The notes under the pieces were generated by a model, which worked only from the letters and a program-made list of their open reading frames with translations, made no database searches and had not been told where the DNA came from. A stretch of DNA of 7,981 nucleotides from CALAEC01 sp050692915 (GTDB lineage: Bacteria > Actinomycetota > UBA4738 > CALAEC01): positions 1 through 7,981 of the forward strand of contig JBOGVU010000106.1 of assembly GCA_050692915.1 (NCBI GenBank). Reading direction: 5' to 3'. This document shows, in pieces, positions 1 to 5,841 of this stretch. The first letter of the stretch is position 1. Each line of letters begins with the position of its first letter. Both the position numbers and the translations under genes were made by a program.

Positions 1-419
1 GCCAGGCTCCGGGCACCGGCCCGGCGGCGCACCCAGTCGGGCAGCTCCCGCCGATCCACGGCCACCCGGCGGACCTCCACCGCGTCGCCGAGCGCGGACA
101 GGACGGCCTTCGGGGGGCCCTTGGCCCTGGCCCCGACCTGGAAGGCCAGCACCAGCCGGCCGTCCGGTGCCGGGTGCGACGCGTAGCGGGCCATCTCGTC
201 GAGGCCTTCCCGCGGCAGGGACTGGGCCGCCGTGACCAGGAGGCCGCGCTCCTCGCCGAACAACGAGGGCGTGGCCAGATCCGAGGTCGATCCGGGCCGC
301 CAATCGGAGCCGTCGACCTCGACCGGCCGGACGTCGCCGAACGCCTCCCCGGCCGCCTGTCGCAGGAGGAAGGCATTGTCCCCCCACAGCAGGACCACGG
401 ACGCGGCGCCGGCGGTCAT
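1..419 (-). CDS. holA: DNA polymerase III delta subunit, N-terminal part (cut by window edge)
   Basis: The delta subunit opens the beta sliding clamp and is part of the cytoplasmic clamp-loader complex. The reading frame starts at ATG (417-419 on the complement) and stays open to base 1, giving 139 complete codons of a protein usually about 320-340 residues long. Visible family features are the N-terminal strand VVLLWGDNAFLLRQAAGEAF (residues 8-27), the block TPSLFGEERGLLVTAAQSL (about 52-70), a predicted strand RLVLAFQVGARAKG (about 90-103), and the segment ELPDWVRRRAGA (about 125-136), which matches the conserved 'DLPDWVRRRA' stretch. This is the N-terminal, P-loop-like but ATP-inactive domain. 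The beta-binding and collar domains lie outside the window. There is little room for a ribosome site: AGAGG abuts the ATG, so the message may be nearly leaderless. In actinobacteria this gene commonly follows comEC. Here comEC is also on the minus strand, but 5.4 kb away. Identity rests on motif recognition by eye. Confidence 0.9.
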   Translation of the reverse strand, partial: MTAGAASVVLLWGDNAFLLRQAAGEAFGDVRPVEVDGSDWRPGSTSDLATPSLFGEERGLLVTAAQSLPREGLDEMARYASHPAPDGRLVLAFQVGARAKGPPKAVLSALGDAVEVRRVAVDRRELPDWVRRRAGARSL

Positions 420-537
420 CCTCTAGCGGATTCTACGAGACAGCCTCGCCGACTCCTGTATCTTGGTGCCGTCGTCGCAGCTCGCGAGCCACTCCGATCT
501 GGAAAATAGTGCGAGGGTAGCGGACGGAGGCTCCAGG
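420..537. promoter_or_regulatory. Divergent intergenic region between holA and the methyltransferase operon
   Basis: This 118-nt gap separates two divergently transcribed genes and must hold both their promoters unless transcription reads in from elsewhere. On the minus strand TAGAAT (430-435) is a good -10 match. It lies only 10 nt before the holA ATG, which would give a very short leader; no clear -35 box is seen. On the plus strand no convincing sigma-70 pair is visible; the most A/T-rich patch is around 500-509. A 10-bp perfect palindrome, GCTCGCGAGC, lies at 480-489 and could be an operator, but this length can occur by chance. The promoter calls are weak. Confidence 0.35.
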
Positions 538-1242
538 ATGCCACGAGCGAACACCGCGAGGAACGATCCCGGGCAGTACGACCGAATGGCAGGCGAGTGG
601 TGGAAGCCGAGGGGGCCGTTCGCCGCCCTCCACTGGTTGGCCGAGTCACGGGCGGACCTGATCCCCGGTACCGCGCGGCGGGTCCTCACCGTTGTGGACA
701 TCGGCTGCGGGGGTGGGCTCCTCGCCCCTCACCTCGAGGCCCATCGTCACGTGGGAGTCGACCTTTCGGCACCGTCCCTTCGCGTGGCCGCGAGTCACGG
801 TGTGCTCCCCGTCCGGGCCGATGCGGGGGCCCTCCCCCTCCGTGACCGGGTGGCCGACGTCATCGTGGCCGGTGAGGTCTTCGAGCATGTCCCCGACCTC
901 CCCCGGGTCATCGAGGAGATCGCGCGAGTGGTCCGTCCGGGCGGTGTACTGATCTTCGACACCATCAACGACACGCTCTGGTCCCGGCTCTCCCTGGTGG
1001 TCGTCGGTGAGAGGGTCCCCGGGGGCCCACCTCGGCGGGTCCACGATCCCTCCCTGTTCGTGCGGCCAGCCCGCCTCGCCCGCCTCCTCGGCCGGCATGG
1101 CTTCCGTGTTCGGGTCCGGGGGCTGCGGCCGTCCGCGCGTGACTACGTGTCGTTCCTGCTCGGGCGCCGGGGGTCGGTCCGCCTGCTGCCCACCCGGTCG
1201 CTTTCATCCGTCTACCAGGGCGTGGGAAGGAAGGTGTCGTGA
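538..1242 (+). CDS. UbiG-type SAM-dependent O-methyltransferase
   Basis: This is a class I methyltransferase of 234 residues that transfers a methyl group from S-adenosylmethionine, most likely to a phenolic hydroxyl. The SAM-binding motif I is VVDIGCGGGLLAPHL (residues 52-66), followed by the acidic strand end HVGVDLS (71-77), the segment VRADAGALPLRD (92-103) and the post-motif VVRPGGVLIFDTIN (131-144). UbiG-like hallmarks are the N-terminal 'GEWWKPRGPFAALHWLAESR' (19-38) and 'DTINDTLWSRL...VVGERV...HDPSLFVRPARL' (141-180). ATG 538 is preferred because GGAGG (526-530) sits 7 nt upstream. An in-frame TTG at 463 would add 25 unconserved residues. The stop overlaps the next start by 4 nt (GTGA), implying translational coupling. 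Actinobacteria normally use menaquinone, so ubiquinone synthesis is unlikely. The adjacent type III polyketide synthase suggests O-methylation of an alkylated phenol or pyrone. Family is confident; substrate is inferred. Confidence 0.88.
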   Translation: MPRANTARNDPGQYDRMAGEWWKPRGPFAALHWLAESRADLIPGTARRVLTVVDIGCGGGLLAPHLEAHRHVGVDLSAPSLRVAASHGVLPVRADAGALPLRDRVADVIVAGEVFEHVPDLPRVIEEIARVVRPGGVLIFDTINDTLWSRLSLVVVGERVPGGPPRRVHDPSLFVRPARLARLLGRHGFRVRVRGLRPSARDYVSFLLGRRGSVRLLPTRSLSSVYQGVGRKVS

Positions 1243-2426
1243 CGGACGCCCTGGGGAAGGCGGAGCGGCTCGCGGAGCGGATGGTCATGCGGGCGGGACG
1301 GTACGACGAGGAGGCCGCCTTCCCCCAACGGGACGTCGAGGAGCTCCGGGAGGAAGGGCTCCTGGGACTGATGGTCCCGGCCCGGTTGGGAGGCCTGGGG
1401 GCCGGGTTCGAGGATTACGTGCGGGTGGCCGCGGCGCTCGCCGGAGGCAACGCCTCGACCGCGCTGATCTTCAACATGCACGCCTCGGTCACCGGCGGGC
1501 TGGCGTCGATCCCAGATGAGGTGGCCCGAGGCCTGGGCGCCACCGACGCGTTCCTCGAGGCTCGCGACCGGATCCTCCGCGCTGCCACGGATGGGGCGAT
1601 GTACGGCGTGGCCATCACCGAGCCGGAGGTCGGCTCCCGCCTATCCGCCCTGCGATCCACGTACGAGCGCGAGGGCGACGGGTATCGGATCCGAGGGACG
1701 AAGAGCTTCTGCTCGGGGGCGGGGCACCTCGACGCGTATCTCGTCGCCGCCCGCCGGGCCGGCTCTACCGACGACGCGCCGGTGATCTCCTACTTCCTCG
1801 TTCCGGCCGGGGAGGGGCTCGCGGTCGACGACTCCTGGGATCCCCTGGGGATGCGAGCCACGGCCAGCAACGGGCTGCAGCTCGATGTCCGGGTCTCGGA
1901 GGACGGCCTTCTGGGAGGGGTTGAGGGACTCGTCCTCCCGCTCGCCCACGGCATGCCCCAGTGGCTCGTGGCGTCCTACGCCGCGGTGTACGTCGGGCTG
2001 GCCGAGGCCGCCGTCCGGGAGGCGGTGTCGTACCTCCGGCAGCGGCCGGTGGCGGGCGACCGCGGAGGGCTGACCAGGCTGGCCGCCGTGCGGCAGCGAG
2101 TCGGTCGGGCGGAGGCCGAGGTCCAGGCGGCCCGCTTGGCCCTGGAGCACGCCGCCAGGCTGGTCGATCTGCGGCCCGGTGATCCAGAGACGAACCGGTG
2201 GACGTTCCGGGCCAAGCTCCTGGCCGGAGACGTGGCGATGCGCGTGGCGGCGAGCATGGCCGAAGCGTGCGGTCTCGGCGCCCTGCGGCGGGGCCTCCCC
2301 CTGGAGCGGATCCTCAGGGACGCACGAAGCGGCGCCATCATGCCGCCGTCCAGCGACGTGTCCGGCGACCACCTCGGGGCGATCGCCCTCGGGGTCGAGG
2401 GAACGGACGGAGTGAAGCCGTGGTAG
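1239..2426 (+). CDS. Acyl-CoA dehydrogenase-fold flavoprotein lacking the usual catalytic Glu
   Basis: The 395-residue product has the length and order of an acyl-CoA dehydrogenase: an N-terminal helical domain (about 1-120), a central beta domain with the flavin/substrate motif AITEPEVGS (125-133) and GYRIRGTKSFCSGAGHLDAYLVAAR (148-172), LGMRATAS (203-210), and a C-terminal helical bundle (about 228-375) with LERILRDARSG (355-365). In canonical enzymes the base is the Glu of the 'YEGT' motif after the RDAR segment. Here that place reads IMPPSSD (367-373), with Pro where Glu is expected. The alternative Glu site used by isovaleryl- and long-chain enzymes aligns by eye with MPQWLVA (239-245) and also lacks Glu. 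It may therefore be a flavin monooxygenase of the DszC/HsaA kind or a divergent dehydrogenase. The start is GTG 1239, overlapping the methyltransferase stop, with GGAAGGAAGG (1225-1234 region) upstream. It overlaps the next gene by 7 nt. The fold is confident; the reaction is not. Confidence 0.88.
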   Translation: MTDALGKAERLAERMVMRAGRYDEEAAFPQRDVEELREEGLLGLMVPARLGGLGAGFEDYVRVAAALAGGNASTALIFNMHASVTGGLASIPDEVARGLGATDAFLEARDRILRAATDGAMYGVAITEPEVGSRLSALRSTYEREGDGYRIRGTKSFCSGAGHLDAYLVAARRAGSTDDAPVISYFLVPAGEGLAVDDSWDPLGMRATASNGLQLDVRVSEDGLLGGVEGLVLPLAHGMPQWLVASYAAVYVGLAEAAVREAVSYLRQRPVAGDRGGLTRLAAVRQRVGRAEAEVQAARLALEHAARLVDLRPGDPETNRWTFRAKLLAGDVAMRVAASMAEACGLGALRRGLPLERILRDARSGAIMPPSSDVSGDHLGAIALGVEGTDGVKPW

Positions 2427-3481
2427 GGGCCGTCATCGCCGGCCTCGGTTCGGCGGTCCCCACCGAGGTGTCCCAGGAGGAGGCGTGGGAGGGATTCTTC
2501 GCTGAGCACTATCGAGGGAACCCCCTGGCGGAGCGGCTGTGGAGGCGGGCCGGCGTCACCACCCGCCACGGCGCGGTCGTCCCCTGGAAGGAAGATCTCC
2601 GAGAATGGGGGACGGCGGCCAGGATCGAGCGGTTCGTCGAGGAGGCCGTTCCTCTCGGCCGCGAAGCACTCAGCGCCTGCCTGGACGAGGCCGGCCTCTC
2701 GCCCCGGGAGGTGGGCACCCTCACCGTGGCCTCGTGCACCGGGTACGCCACCCCCGGCTTGGACATCCTGCTGGCCCGGGAGCTCGGCCTGGCCGAGGAT
2801 ACGCAGCGACTCCACGTGGGCCACATGGGCTGCTACGCGGCCCTTCCCGCGTTGGCCACCTTGGCGGATGCGGCCGTCGCTCGGAAGAGGGCGGGGCTCC
2901 TCCTGTGCCTCGAGCTGTGCAGCCTCCACATCCAGGACGACGACCACGAGGTCGATCAGATCATCGCTCACTCCCTGTTCTCCGACGCCGCCGCGGCCGT
3001 CGCGGTCCGCCCGGGAGGGACCGGACTCGAGTTCGTTGATGTCGCTGCCCACACGGACGTCGGGAACGCGGCCCTCATGACCTGGGACGTCACCGATCGG
3101 GGCTTCCGGATGGGCCTGGCCCGAGAGATCCCCGAGGTCCTCGAGCGCCACGCGGGACCCCTTATCCGCTCCCTCCTGGCTCGGCACGGACTCTCCCCGG
3201 AGGAGGTCGCGGCGTGGGCGATCCATCCCGGAGGGCCGAGGATCCTCGAAGCCGTGGCCGAGCCCCTGGGGCTGGGCGAGGACGAGCTCGCGCTCTCTCG
3301 CTCGGTCCTCCGCGACTTCGGCAATTGCTCATCCCCGACCGTGCTCCTGGTGTTGCAGCGGATCCTGGAGCGTCGGCCGCTGCGAGAGGACGATCATGTG
3401 GTCTGCGTGGCGTTCGGACCGGGGCTCACTCTCTACGCGGCGCTGCTCACCAAGCGGGACCCCGCCGGGCCCGATACCTGA
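2420..3481 (+). CDS. Type III polyketide synthase (chalcone/stilbene synthase family)
   Basis: This is a homodimeric-type ketosynthase that extends an acyl-CoA starter with malonyl-CoA and cyclises the chain, giving resorcinols, pyrones or related rings. The 353-residue length fits the family. Motifs include VASCTGYATPGLD (103-115), the nucleophile in HMGCYAALPAL (Cys138), LCLELCSLH (162-170), the gatekeeper Phe187 in HSLFSDAAAA, the GFRM segment (228-231, Met where chalcone synthase has Phe265), His269 in WAIHPGGPRIL, Asn302 in FGNCSSPTVLL, and the C-terminal loop AFGPGLT (331-337), equivalent to the family's GFGPGLT. The Cys-His-Asn triad is complete. The chosen start is GTG 2420, overlapping the previous stop by 7 nt with GGAG (2409-2412) upstream; the frame is open further upstream but lies within the dehydrogenase gene. 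The FGPG loop argues against FabH, which shares the triad. The starter unit and ring type cannot be read from sequence. The neighbours suggest O-methylation and oxidation of a phenolic lipid. Confidence 0.92.
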   Translation: MVGAVIAGLGSAVPTEVSQEEAWEGFFAEHYRGNPLAERLWRRAGVTTRHGAVVPWKEDLREWGTAARIERFVEEAVPLGREALSACLDEAGLSPREVGTLTVASCTGYATPGLDILLARELGLAEDTQRLHVGHMGCYAALPALATLADAAVARKRAGLLLCLELCSLHIQDDDHEVDQIIAHSLFSDAAAAVAVRPGGTGLEFVDVAAHTDVGNAALMTWDVTDRGFRMGLAREIPEVLERHAGPLIRSLLARHGLSPEEVAAWAIHPGGPRILEAVAEPLGLGEDELALSRSVLRDFGNCSSPTVLLVLQRILERRPLREDDHVVCVAFGPGLTLYAALLTKRDPAGPDT

Positions 3482-3592
3482 CATCGCGTCGCCGACCGCG
3501 CTCAACCCTCGCGGAAGCTCGCCAGCGCCCACCGCGCGGGCAAGGTAGGTTGGAGTTGGAGGACCGCCCCTCGCCATGGGGACGGGATCTGA
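3482..3592. other. Intergenic gap between PKS and protease/slipin operons
   Basis: This 111-nt non-coding gap holds no strong terminator; only short 4-bp stems are seen. It contains a tandem TTGGAG TTGGAG (3550-3561), which could supply a -35-like hexamer or a ribosome-binding-like run, but no matching -10 box is evident. An ATG at 3576 opens only a 28-codon frame that is out of phase with the protease gene. Whether the two plus-strand groups are one or two transcription units cannot be decided from the sequence. Confidence 0.5.
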
Positions 3593-4957
3593 TTGCTTCC
3601 CTTGCCGCGATCGTCACCCTTCGCCCCCCACCCGGGGCAGCGGACCGCGCTGGGCCTGCTGATCCTCCCGCTCGCGCTCTGGCTGGCGGTCTCGGCCACG
3701 GGCGCCCGGGCCCAGGCGCGGGTGGTGCTGGTCACCCAGGTGGACGGCGCGATCACCCCGGTGATCGCAGACCACATCCGGGAGGGGGTGGCGCTGGCGG
3801 AGGAGGAGGACCACCACGTCTTCCTGATCGAGCTCGACACTCCCGGCGGGCTCGACGCCTCGATGCGAGACATCATCAAGGCCTTCCTCGGCGCCAACGT
3901 CCCTGTGGTGGTCCACGTGGCCCCCGCCGGGGCGCGGGCCGCTTCGGCCGGTGCCCTGATCACGATGTCCGCGCACATCGCGGCGATGGCCCCGGGAACC
4001 GCGATCGGGGCGGCCACCCCAGTGGACCTCGAAGGCGGGGACATCGCGACGAAGATCATCGAGGACGCCGCGGCCTACGCGGAGTCCGTGGCCCGGGCTC
4101 GCGGCCGTGACACGGAGTTCGCCGTGGACGCCGTGCGGGAGGGCCGGTCGGTCACGGCCGTGAAGGCGCAGAGGATCGGCGTGGTGGATCTGCTCGCCCC
4201 GGACCGGGCCACGCTCCTCGAGGCCATCGACGGGGAGACGGTGACTCTCGCCGTGGGGACCCAGGTCACCCTGGAGACACGGGGGGCCCAGATCGTCCCC
4301 TACGAGCTGGGTGCGTTCCGGTCGGTCCTGCAGTGGCTGGCCGACCCCAACCTGGCCTTCCTGTTCATGTCCCTGGGGACCCTGGCCATCATCTACGAGC
4401 TGGCCAATCCGGGGTTCGGGGGCGCGGCCATCGTGGGCGTGATCCTCATCCTGCTGGCGTTGTTCGCCCTGGCCGTCCTCCCGGTGAACGCCCTGGGGGG
4501 ACTGCTCCTGGTGCTTGCGGCGATCCTGTTCGCGGTGGAGGTCTTCACCCCCGGCATCGGGGTGGGCGCCGCGGGGGGCACCGCCTCCCTCATCCTGGGC
4601 GGGCTGTTCCTGTTCCGCGGCCGGGTGGGGGTGGACCCGCAAGTTCTGATCCCCGTGGCCATCGTGGTCGGGGGCGGCACCCTGCTCGCCGGCCGGTTGG
4701 CCTGGCGCACCCGGCGGCTCACCGCGACCACTGGAGCCGCCGGCCTTCTGGGAAAGGTGGCCACGGTCGGATCGGCCAGCGGTACGTCCGGCCAGGCGAT
4801 GGTGGAGGGCGCGTGGTGGAACGTGAGGACCAGGGGCGATCGGCTGCGGAAGGGGGCCACCGTGCGGGTGGTCGATTCCGAAGGCCTCGACCTCGTGGTG
4901 GAGCCGGCGGAGGCACCGGAAGGGCAGGAGACAAGGAGGAAGAAGGGAGAGCCATGA
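3593..4957 (+). CDS. Membrane-bound NfeD/ClpP-class serine protease (NfeD1b type)
   Basis: This 454-residue membrane protease is the long NfeD form. The order is a signal peptide (about 17-40, likely cut after ARA), a ClpP-like domain (about 42-215), four or five membrane segments (about 253-271, 276-296, 300-318, 325-342 and 349-367), and a C-terminal OB-fold NfeD domain (about 378-438). The nucleophile is probably Ser118 in ARAASAGALITMSAHIAAMA and the general base Lys154 in ATKIIEDAAAYAESVA, matching the Ser-Lys dyad known from archaeal PH1510. ELDTPGGLDASM (80-91) and GTAIGAATPV (135-144) are further family motifs. The protease domain should face outward. TTG 3593 is chosen because an in-frame TGA (3590-3592) lies directly upstream and the signal peptide needs the N-terminus; TTG 3602 is possible. 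The stop overlaps the slipin start by 4 nt (ATGA). Homologues cleave the C-terminal hydrophobic part of their partner stomatin, so the two genes probably form one quality-control module. Confidence 0.92.
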   Translation: MLPLPRSSPFAPHPGQRTALGLLILPLALWLAVSATGARAQARVVLVTQVDGAITPVIADHIREGVALAEEEDHHVFLIELDTPGGLDASMRDIIKAFLGANVPVVVHVAPAGARAASAGALITMSAHIAAMAPGTAIGAATPVDLEGGDIATKIIEDAAAYAESVARARGRDTEFAVDAVREGRSVTAVKAQRIGVVDLLAPDRATLLEAIDGETVTLAVGTQVTLETRGAQIVPYELGAFRSVLQWLADPNLAFLFMSLGTLAIIYELANPGFGGAAIVGVILILLALFALAVLPVNALGGLLLVLAAILFAVEVFTPGIGVGAAGGTASLILGGLFLFRGRVGVDPQVLIPVAIVVGGGTLLAGRLAWRTRRLTATTGAAGLLGKVATVGSASGTSGQAMVEGAWWNVRTRGDRLRKGATVRVVDSEGLDLVVEPAEAPEGQETRRKKGEP

Positions 4958-5754
4958 GCGAGACCACGCTCTTCGGCATCGGGATCGCGGTGGTGCTCAT
5001 CGCGATCATCGCCATCTCGGCGATCCGGATCGTGAAGGAGTACGAGCGCGGAGTCATCTTCCGACTGGGACGGGTGATCGGGGCGAAGGGCCCGGGGCTG
5101 TTCTTCATCATCCCGATCATCGACCGGATGGTGAAGGTGAACCTCCAGACGTTCACCAACGACATCCCGAGCCAGGACATCATCACCAGAGACAACGTGA
5201 CGGTCCGGGTGAACGCGGTCGCCTACTTCAACGTGGTGGATCCCATCAGGGCCACGGTGGCCATCCAGGATTACCTGTTCGGCACCTCTCAGGTTGCTCA
5301 GACCACCCTGCGGAGCGTCATCGGCCAGGCGGACCTGGACGAGCTGCTGGTGTCCCGGGACGAGATCAACCGCCGCCTCCAGAAGATCATCGACGACCTC
5401 ACCAACCCCTGGGGGGTGAAGGTCACGCTGGTCGAGGTGAAGGACGTGGAGCTGCCGGAGGCCATGCGCCGGGCCATGGCCCGCCAGGCCGTGGCGGAGC
5501 GGGACCGACGGGCCAAGGTGATCCACGCCAAGGGCGAGCTCGAGGCGGCGGCGACCCTGTCCCAGGCGGGGAAGCAGCTCCGAGAGGAGCCCGCCGCCAT
5601 GCAGCTACGGGTGCTGTCGACCATGTCGGAGATCGCTTCCGACCGGACCACGACGGTGATCTTCCCGCTTCCCATGGACACCCTCCAGATGCTGGGCGCA
5701 GCCATCGGCAAGGGCGACGGGCCGCCACAGGCAAGCAAGGGAGGAGGTACCTGA
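4954..5754 (+). CDS. Slipin / stomatin-like SPFH-domain membrane protein
   Basis: This 266-residue slipin is anchored by one N-terminal hydrophobic segment (about 5-25) followed by the SPFH domain: IRIVKEYERGVIFRLGRVIG (24-43), GPGLFFIIPIIDRM (47-59), DIPSQDIITRDNVTVRVNAV (70-89), and YLFGTSQVAQTTLRSVIGQADLDELL (107-132). An Ala/Glu/Arg-rich helical stretch (about 165-215) is the likely oligomerisation coiled coil. The C-terminus has TTTVIFPLPMDTLQML (232-247), the conserved slipin hydrophobic tail and the kind of site cleaved by the partner protease in archaeal PH1510/PH1511. The start ATG 4954 overlaps the protease stop and has GGAGG (4935-4939) and AAGGGAGA (4942-4949) upstream. The frame is open further upstream only as a shadow of the protease gene. 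Slipins form membrane scaffolds or microdomains; the exact cell role is unknown. A hairpin follows 20 nt after the stop. Confidence 0.95.
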   Translation: MSETTLFGIGIAVVLIAIIAISAIRIVKEYERGVIFRLGRVIGAKGPGLFFIIPIIDRMVKVNLQTFTNDIPSQDIITRDNVTVRVNAVAYFNVVDPIRATVAIQDYLFGTSQVAQTTLRSVIGQADLDELLVSRDEINRRLQKIIDDLTNPWGVKVTLVEVKDVELPEAMRRAMARQAVAERDRRAKVIHAKGELEAAATLSQAGKQLREEPAAMQLRVLSTMSEIASDRTTTVIFPLPMDTLQMLGAAIGKGDGPPQASKGGGT

Positions 5755-5774
5755 AGGGTTGATCCCTTCCGATC

Positions 5775-5801
5775 CCTGACCCGATCGGTGACCGGGTCAG
5801 G
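5775..5801. terminator. Hairpin between convergent slipin and comEC genes
   Basis: CCTGACCCG (5775-5783) and CGGGTCAGG (5793-5801) form a perfect 9-bp stem around a 9-nt loop. It lies in the 87-nt gap between two convergent stop codons, which is where a two-way terminator is expected. No T-run follows on either strand, so it is not a textbook intrinsic terminator; high-GC bacteria often use such U-less hairpins. A 9-bp direct repeat TTCCGATCC (5767-5775 and 5806-5814) flanks it, probably by chance. Confidence 0.6.
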
Positions 5802-5841
5802 CGTGTTCCGATCCGACTGTCGTTCGCCCGCCCCTCGGCGC

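Noticed and set aside
463..537. Upstream TTG start for the methyltransferase
   Set aside because: The extra 25 residues are not family-like and lack a ribosome site, while ATG 538 has GGAGG at proper spacing.
538..1242. Ubiquinone biosynthesis role for the UbiG-like methyltransferase
   Set aside because: Actinobacteria generally use menaquinone, no other ubi genes are nearby, and the gene is coupled to a PKS operon.
2198..2419. N-terminal extension of the PKS frame
   Set aside because: It lies wholly within the flavoprotein coding region and is Arg/Gly/Pro-rich. The family N-terminus AVIAGLGSAVPTEV begins right after GTG 2420.
1976..3226. 416-codon open frame antisense to the flavoprotein and PKS genes
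   Set aside because: It is opposite two strongly recognised genes, has no family motifs, and is rich in Arg/Gly/Ser/Pro, as expected from the complement of high-GC codons.
2420..3481. FabH (ketoacyl-ACP synthase III) as the identity of the PKS gene
   Set aside because: FabH shares the Cys-His-Asn triad, but the CTGYATPGLD, ELCSLH, GFRM and FGPGLT motifs are those of type III polyketide synthases.
3576..3662. 28-codon frame starting at ATG 3576
   Set aside because: It is very short, overlaps the protease start out of frame, and has no convincing ribosome site or recognisable product.
5767..5814. TTCCGATCC direct repeats flanking the hairpin as an attachment or insertion site
   Set aside because: They are only 9 bp and enclose just the terminator-like hairpin, with no integrase or mobile gene nearby.
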